Below are positions 38,291-42,382 of a stretch of 42,382 nt of DNA, in pieces. The notes below the pieces were generated by a model. It saw only the letters and a program-made list of their open reading frames with translations, was not told where the DNA came from and searched no databases. Position numbers and translations under genes: made by a program. The stretch lies in the NCBI GenBank assembly GCA_019236975.1, contig JAFAHZ010000314.1:1-42382 (forward strand), given 5' to 3'. The first letter of the stretch is position 1. Each line of letters starts with the position of its first letter. Source of the stretch: Vulcanimicrobiota bacterium. GTDB taxonomy: Bacteria > Vulcanimicrobiota > Vulcanimicrobiia > Vulcanimicrobiales > Vulcanimicrobiaceae.

Positions 38291-41200
38291 TACGTAACGT
38301 CCTTATCGCCTTGCTGGTGCTCGTCTTGACGGTGCCCGCCCGAGCGGGAACGACCGGCGGATTGAGCGGCACGGTTGTCGATTCCGACACGCACGCGCCG
38401 ATTGCGGGGGCGCGCGTCACCGCAACCAGTCCGTCGCAAACGTCGACCGGCGTCACCGACGCCGGCGGTCACTTTGCTTTCGTCTCTCTTGCACCCGACG
38501 AATACACGATTTCGATCGAAAAAACGGGTTACGACCCGGTGAGCTTCGCCGGCGCGGCGGTTTTTGCCGACGCGCAGCAGACGCTGAGCCTGGCGATGCG
38601 CAAGACGCTAAAAACGATCGCGCACGTTACGTCGAGCAGTGCGTCGAGCCTCGTGCGCTCCGGCACTACCGCGGATCTCTATTCGGTCAATTCGGCGCAG
38701 CAAGAACGTTTGAGCGCTCTCGGCGGCGGCGGCAATCTCAATAGCGCTTACTCGGCGATTGCGAGCGTCCCCGGAGCATACGTGCCTTCCAATCAGACCG
38801 GATACAACCAGGCCGTGCACGTGCGCGGCGGCGATTCCTACGAAGTCGGTTACGAGTTCGACGGCATTCCGGTAAACCGCGCGTTCGATAATTATCCGTC
38901 CGGCTCGGCCTCGTCGCTCGGACAACTCGAGCTGCAAGTCTACACCGGAGCCACACCGGCAGGCGCGGAAGCTCAGGGCCTCGCCGGATTCATCAACCAG
39001 GTCATCAAGACCGGCACGTTCCCCGGGTACGCGACGGTCGACGCAACGGTCGGTTCGCCGACGTTCTACCACAACTTCAACGCCGAAGTCGGCGGAGCGA
39101 CGCCGGATCGCACGTTCTCGTACTATTTGGGTTTCGACGGTTACAACCAGGATCACATCTACGTCGATCACTTCGGCGGCGCTGCATACGCGAACGAGTT
39201 CGGTCAGCAGCTTGCGGCGTGTCCGACCGGGAAGAACCTCACGCCGGCGTACCCGTCGTGTTTTACTAATGGCGCACCCAACGTCGGCCCGAACGGCTCT
39301 CCCGGCTGGCTGTTAGGACCGATCGGTTTCGGGACGGGCGTGCCGATCGGCATCGCAGACCGCACCGTCGTTGGCAACTTCCATATCGCGATCCCGCACA
39401 AGCACGACGGGCTGCGGGACGACATCCAGCTGCTCTACGACAACGACGAGATCTTCTCGACCTGGTCGAGCTCGGTAAACGACGAAGGCTTGGCCAACTG
39501 GCTCGTTTCCACCGGCAGCTTCCCGCCGTACTACGTCGACAGTTACCAGTACCGGGGGCAATTGGGATCGTTTCTTCCGGCGAACCCCGGTTCGCTCGTC
39601 GCACCGTATTATTATCCGTCTTCTCCTCCGCACGCGTTTGGGGGTCCGATTCCTAATTCGTACGCCGAACGCGACGTCGGATACAACGGACAAGCCATCT
39701 TCAAGCTTCAGTATCAAAAGAATTTCAGCCCCAGCGCGTTCATGCGCTTGTACGGATACACGTACTACTCCGATTGGATTGAAAACGGTCCGCTGATGTC
39801 GCTGCAATCCTACGCCTTTTACGACAGCGGCGACTACGAGATCAACAACCACACGCGCGGCGTCAGCCTCTCGTTCACGGATCAGATCAACGCTCAGAAC
39901 TTGATGGAAGCTGAAGGCAGCTATACGACGGCGAGCGGTGCGCGCATCTACAACGAGCAGATGTTCGGTTACGCCGACAGCTTTGCCGTGCTGGTAGACC
40001 GGAACGGTCTCAACAGCGGTACGTGCTACGCGCTTCCCGCAAAGGGCAGCACCGTCGCTACGCCGACCACCTGCAGCGACGGCGGTGGCAGCAACGTCTC
40101 CTACGGAACCCTTCCGGCGTTCGCCTCGCTGGCGGGAATCGCCGGCGGCACGCCGCTTCCCAATCTCTCGAGTTTCCGCTGCGGCAACGGGCCGTGCGCG
40201 TTCTACGTCGCCGAAAACGGCGCGTACGGCCTCAACAACACGGTTACTCCCGTTTTCTCGGGATATTCGATTACCGATCAATGGCGCCCGAGCGACCGGT
40301 GGAACGTCAACGCCGGCGTGCGGGTCGACAACTACAGCTTCGTCGGACCCAATACGAACACCGGAGCCGCGCGCGCCTTTTGGTTCAACGCGTTCAATCA
40401 AGATACGTGCTACGACACGCAAACCTTGGCGCTCATCGACCGCAGCTCGCTCTTTGCCACCTATGGCGGCTCGTGGTCGACCAACTCCCAGATCTCTTGC
40501 GCCACGCTCGGGGCAAAGTACCACATCCCCGGGTTGGTCAACGCTAACGTCCAGAATACGCAAACGGCGTTCGACTACAACATCGTGCAGCCGCGCATCG
40601 GCCTCACCTACACGGTCAACCCCGATACCGTCATTCGCGGCAGTTACGGTAAGTACAACGAGCAGCCCAGCTCGGCCTACGAACAGTACAACGGACTCCA
40701 GCAAAACTTACCCGACGTCCTGACGCAGTTCTACTCGCTAGGCTTTACGACGCCCGGCCACGCCGTCGCGCCTTCGATCTCGTTCAACACCGATCTTTCG
40801 CTCGAGCATCACTTCAAGGGCACCGACATGTCGTTCAAGCTCAGTCCGTTCTTGCGTCAAACGCAGAATCAAGTACAGAACTTCTACATCAACTACACGA
40901 CCGGCTTGACGTCGGGCCTCGATGCCGGCAATCAAACGTCGTCGGGATTCGAATTCCAATTCAACAAGGGCGACTTCTCCCGCAACGGCTTCTCCGGGCA
41001 GCTCTCGTTCGCGTACACGTACGCTACAGTCGTCTACCACACGCTGCCCAACGGTACGACCATCCTTTCGCCGGTCAACGCCGGCATCTCGCAGTATAAT
41101 GCCTATACGCGATCGTGCGCCCCGGGCGGATCCGAGTTCGGCAAGACGCAGTTCGGGCAATCGGTGTGCGGCTCGACGACCGGCGGCGCCGGAGCGTCTC

Positions 41201-41979
41201 CCTGCTACACGCAAACCGGCAAGCCGGATGCGACGTGTGCGAAAGGCGACGTCGCCAATCCGTACTGGAACTCACCGGCTTTCTCGCTCTACGATCCGAC
41301 GGCGTCGTACCTGCCGTATTCGGTATTCCCCGGTCCCGTGGGCTCGGGCGTCAACGCGTACAACTATCCCTACGTCTCGACGCTGATCCTCAACTACAAA
41401 CGTAACAAGTTCTCCATCTCGCCGTCCTTCCAGTTTCAAGCCGGCAATCGCTACGGCGCGCCGCTGACGATGCCGGGCATCGACCCCGCGGCCGGCTGCG
41501 GTATCCTCGCGGGTTCGACCGCGGGCGATCCGCGGTATCCCTACGGTGCGGTGGGCGGTTCGCCGTACGATTCGCATAAGTGCGCCTCCAACGCCCTGTC
41601 GATTCCCGATCCGTATACGGGGCAGTTCGACGCAATCGGTTCGTTCCGCGAGCCCGCTCAGCTCACCGCGCATCTGCGCGCGAGCTACGACGTGTCGCCG
41701 CGGATCACGGTCACCGTCACGCTGGCGAACTTGATGCAAACGTGCTTCGGCGGCCAGACGACCGGGTTCACGTACTACAAGGCCGACAACGTTTGCCTGT
41801 ACACCAATCTCGTCGGCGGCCCGAGCACGCCGCCGGTGGGCAACGCTTACAATCCTCACGACAACGTACAGACCTTCTTGCGCTACCCGTACGAGCCGTA
41901 CTTCGGCGCGTATAACGATCTGTCCAGCTCGCTGGCGCAGCCCTTCAACGCATACTTCGATATAAAGGTAAAGATCTAA
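38287..41979 (+). CDS. TonB-dependent outer-membrane receptor with CarboxypepD_reg domain, 1230 aa
   Basis: Signal peptide (MIRNVLIALLVLVLTVPARA), then a carboxypeptidase regulatory-like domain (GGLSGTVVDSDTHAPIAGAR, GHFAFVSLAPDEYTISIEKT), a plug domain (VPGAYVPSNQTGYNQAVHVR, GYEFDGIPVNRAFDNYP, GLAGFINQVIKTG), and a long beta barrel ending NAYFDIKVKI. Extracellular loops carry several Cys and Gly/Pro-rich repeats. The barrel imports large or scarce substrates with TonB energy. It implies an outer membrane. Its place after the oxygenase and propeller genes suggests uptake of the compound degraded here; ligand unknown. Confidence 0.9.
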   Translation: MIRNVLIALLVLVLTVPARAGTTGGLSGTVVDSDTHAPIAGARVTATSPSQTSTGVTDAGGHFAFVSLAPDEYTISIEKTGYDPVSFAGAAVFADAQQTLSLAMRKTLKTIAHVTSSSASSLVRSGTTADLYSVNSAQQERLSALGGGGNLNSAYSAIASVPGAYVPSNQTGYNQAVHVRGGDSYEVGYEFDGIPVNRAFDNYPSGSASSLGQLELQVYTGATPAGAEAQGLAGFINQVIKTGTFPGYATVDATVGSPTFYHNFNAEVGGATPDRTFSYYLGFDGYNQDHIYVDHFGGAAYANEFGQQLAACPTGKNLTPAYPSCFTNGAPNVGPNGSPGWLLGPIGFGTGVPIGIADRTVVGNFHIAIPHKHDGLRDDIQLLYDNDEIFSTWSSSVNDEGLANWLVSTGSFPPYYVDSYQYRGQLGSFLPANPGSLVAPYYYPSSPPHAFGGPIPNSYAERDVGYNGQAIFKLQYQKNFSPSAFMRLYGYTYYSDWIENGPLMSLQSYAFYDSGDYEINNHTRGVSLSFTDQINAQNLMEAEGSYTTASGARIYNEQMFGYADSFAVLVDRNGLNSGTCYALPAKGSTVATPTTCSDGGGSNVSYGTLPAFASLAGIAGGTPLPNLSSFRCGNGPCAFYVAENGAYGLNNTVTPVFSGYSITDQWRPSDRWNVNAGVRVDNYSFVGPNTNTGAARAFWFNAFNQDTCYDTQTLALIDRSSLFATYGGSWSTNSQISCATLGAKYHIPGLVNANVQNTQTAFDYNIVQPRIGLTYTVNPDTVIRGSYGKYNEQPSSAYEQYNGLQQNLPDVLTQFYSLGFTTPGHAVAPSISFNTDLSLEHHFKGTDMSFKLSPFLRQTQNQVQNFYINYTTGLTSGLDAGNQTSSGFEFQFNKGDFSRNGFSGQLSFAYTYATVVYHTLPNGTTILSPVNAGISQYNAYTRSCAPGGSEFGKTQFGQSVCGSTTGGAGASPCYTQTGKPDATCAKGDVANPYWNSPAFSLYDPTASYLPYSVFPGPVGSGVNAYNYPYVSTLILNYKRNKFSISPSFQFQAGNRYGAPLTMPGIDPAAGCGILAGSTAGDPRYPYGAVGGSPYDSHKCASNALSIPDPYTGQFDAIGSFREPAQLTAHLRASYDVSPRITVTVTLANLMQTCFGGQTTGFTYYKADNVCLYTNLVGGPSTPPVGNAYNPHDNVQTFLRYPYEPYFGAYNDLSSSLAQPFNAYFDIKVKI

Positions 41980-41980
41980 C

Positions 41981-42382
41981 GTGTCTTCAGCATCCACATA
42001 CGACGCCATCGTCATCGGCGGCGGTCACAACGGCCTCGTCACCGCGTGTTACCTCGCAAAAGCGAAATGGAAGGTCCTGGTTCTCGAACGGCGCTACCTG
42101 GTCGGAGGCGCCTGCGTGAGCGAGGAGATCTGGCCCGGATACAAAGTGTCGACGGCGGCCTACGTCAACAGCCTGTTTCGCCCCGAAATTATTCGCGATC
42201 TCCGTTTGCGCGACTATGGCTTCGAGCCCATCGAACGCAATCCGGCGTCCTTTTCGCCGTTTCTGGACGGGCGTTCGCTGCTCTTGGGAACAGGAACGCA
42301 CAAGGACGTCGAGGAGATCGCCAAGTTCAGCGCGCGCGATGCCGAAAACTATCCGAAATACGAAGCGATGCTCGAACGCGTC
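41981..42382 (+). CDS. FAD-dependent oxidoreductase (phytoene desaturase/PYROXD2-like), 3' truncated
   Basis: GTG 41981 starts one base after the receptor stop; the open frame runs to the window edge (134 codons). YDAIVIGGGHNGLVTACYLA is the FAD-binding start, followed by VLVLERRYLVGGACVSEEIW and YVNSLFRPEIIRDLRLRDYG, matching the PYROXD2/CrtI-like amine-oxidase superfamily. The enzyme oxidises C-C or C-N bonds with FAD. It probably belongs to the catabolic operon. Only the N-terminal part is available. Confidence 0.85.
   Translation, partial: MSSASTYDAIVIGGGHNGLVTACYLAKAKWKVLVLERRYLVGGACVSEEIWPGYKVSTAAYVNSLFRPEIIRDLRLRDYGFEPIERNPASFSPFLDGRSLLLGTGTHKDVEEIAKFSARDAENYPKYEAMLERV

Noticed and set aside
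1-42382. CRISPR array, prophage, transposase or integrase genes
   Set aside because: No regularly spaced repeats and no recognisable phage or mobile-element proteins were found.

Overview
The window is GC-rich, gene-dense bacterial DNA in which short gaps and NTGA stop/start overlaps dominate. A TonB-dependent receptor implies a diderm. An Actinobacteria-like FhaA-FhaB-PP2C-RodA operon, a Firmicutes-like topA-trmFO-hslV-hslU block and an AMIN/amidase_3 cell-wall hydrolase sit beside it. This mixture fits an uncultured lineage such as Candidatus Eremiobacterota (WPS-2). That placement is inference from gene content; no 16S rRNA or tRNA gene was seen.

Layout. 1-1285: small secreted or membrane-anchored hypothetical proteins, including two copies of a coiled-coil/C-terminal-TM protein, the first cut by the window edge. 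1286-9643 (minus): a long run read as def, fmt, rsmB, fhaA, fhaB, a degenerate PP2C, a SEDS (FtsW/RodA) protein, a YibQ-type deacetylase-fold protein, cytochrome c and a secretory lipase. 9667-10215: a hairpin terminator and a small lipoprotein. 10274-16487 (minus): topA, a DUF4386 membrane protein, trmFO, hslV, hslU. 16488-17068: a divergent control region with a 30-bp alternating pyrimidine-purine tract, a histone H1-like gene and a bidirectional terminator. 17069-19533 (minus): secG, oppD, oppF. 19584-22952 (plus): a possible structured leader, a PAP2-like membrane protein and, translationally coupled to it, an 879-aa protein built as MCP signalling domain, TRAP (DctP) solute-binding domain, MCP signalling domain. 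22949-23700 (minus): a CHAD gene split by a frameshift. 23705-27020 (plus): GerMN protein, N-acetylmuramoyl-L-alanine amidase, glutamate racemase. 27024-31749 (minus): two paralogous membrane-anchored transglutaminase-fold proteins without the catalytic cysteine. 31829-42382: an oxidative catabolic/uptake locus with two divergent Rieske oxygenases, a sarcosine/N-methyltryptophan-type oxidase, a BNR/sortilin-like beta-propeller protein, a large TonB-dependent receptor and the start of a PYROXD2-like FAD oxidoreductase.

The most unusual object is the MCP-DctP-MCP protein: no transmembrane segment or signal peptide is visible, so it looks like a cytosolic chemoreceptor with a built-in TRAP-type ligand-binding domain. 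Also notable are a PP2C-fold protein that appears to have lost its metal-binding aspartates inside a peptidoglycan-synthesis operon, the topA/H1-like divergent promoter with a potential Z-DNA tract, and the tandem inactive-looking transglutaminase pair.

How genes work together. The 1286-9643 run links translation (deformylase, formyltransferase, 16S rRNA methyltransferase) to cell-wall elongation or division. The 23705-27020 group is wall turnover and D-glutamate supply. The end of the window reads as uptake through the outer membrane followed by oxidative N-demethylation or related amine oxidation; the substrate is not determinable from sequence alone.
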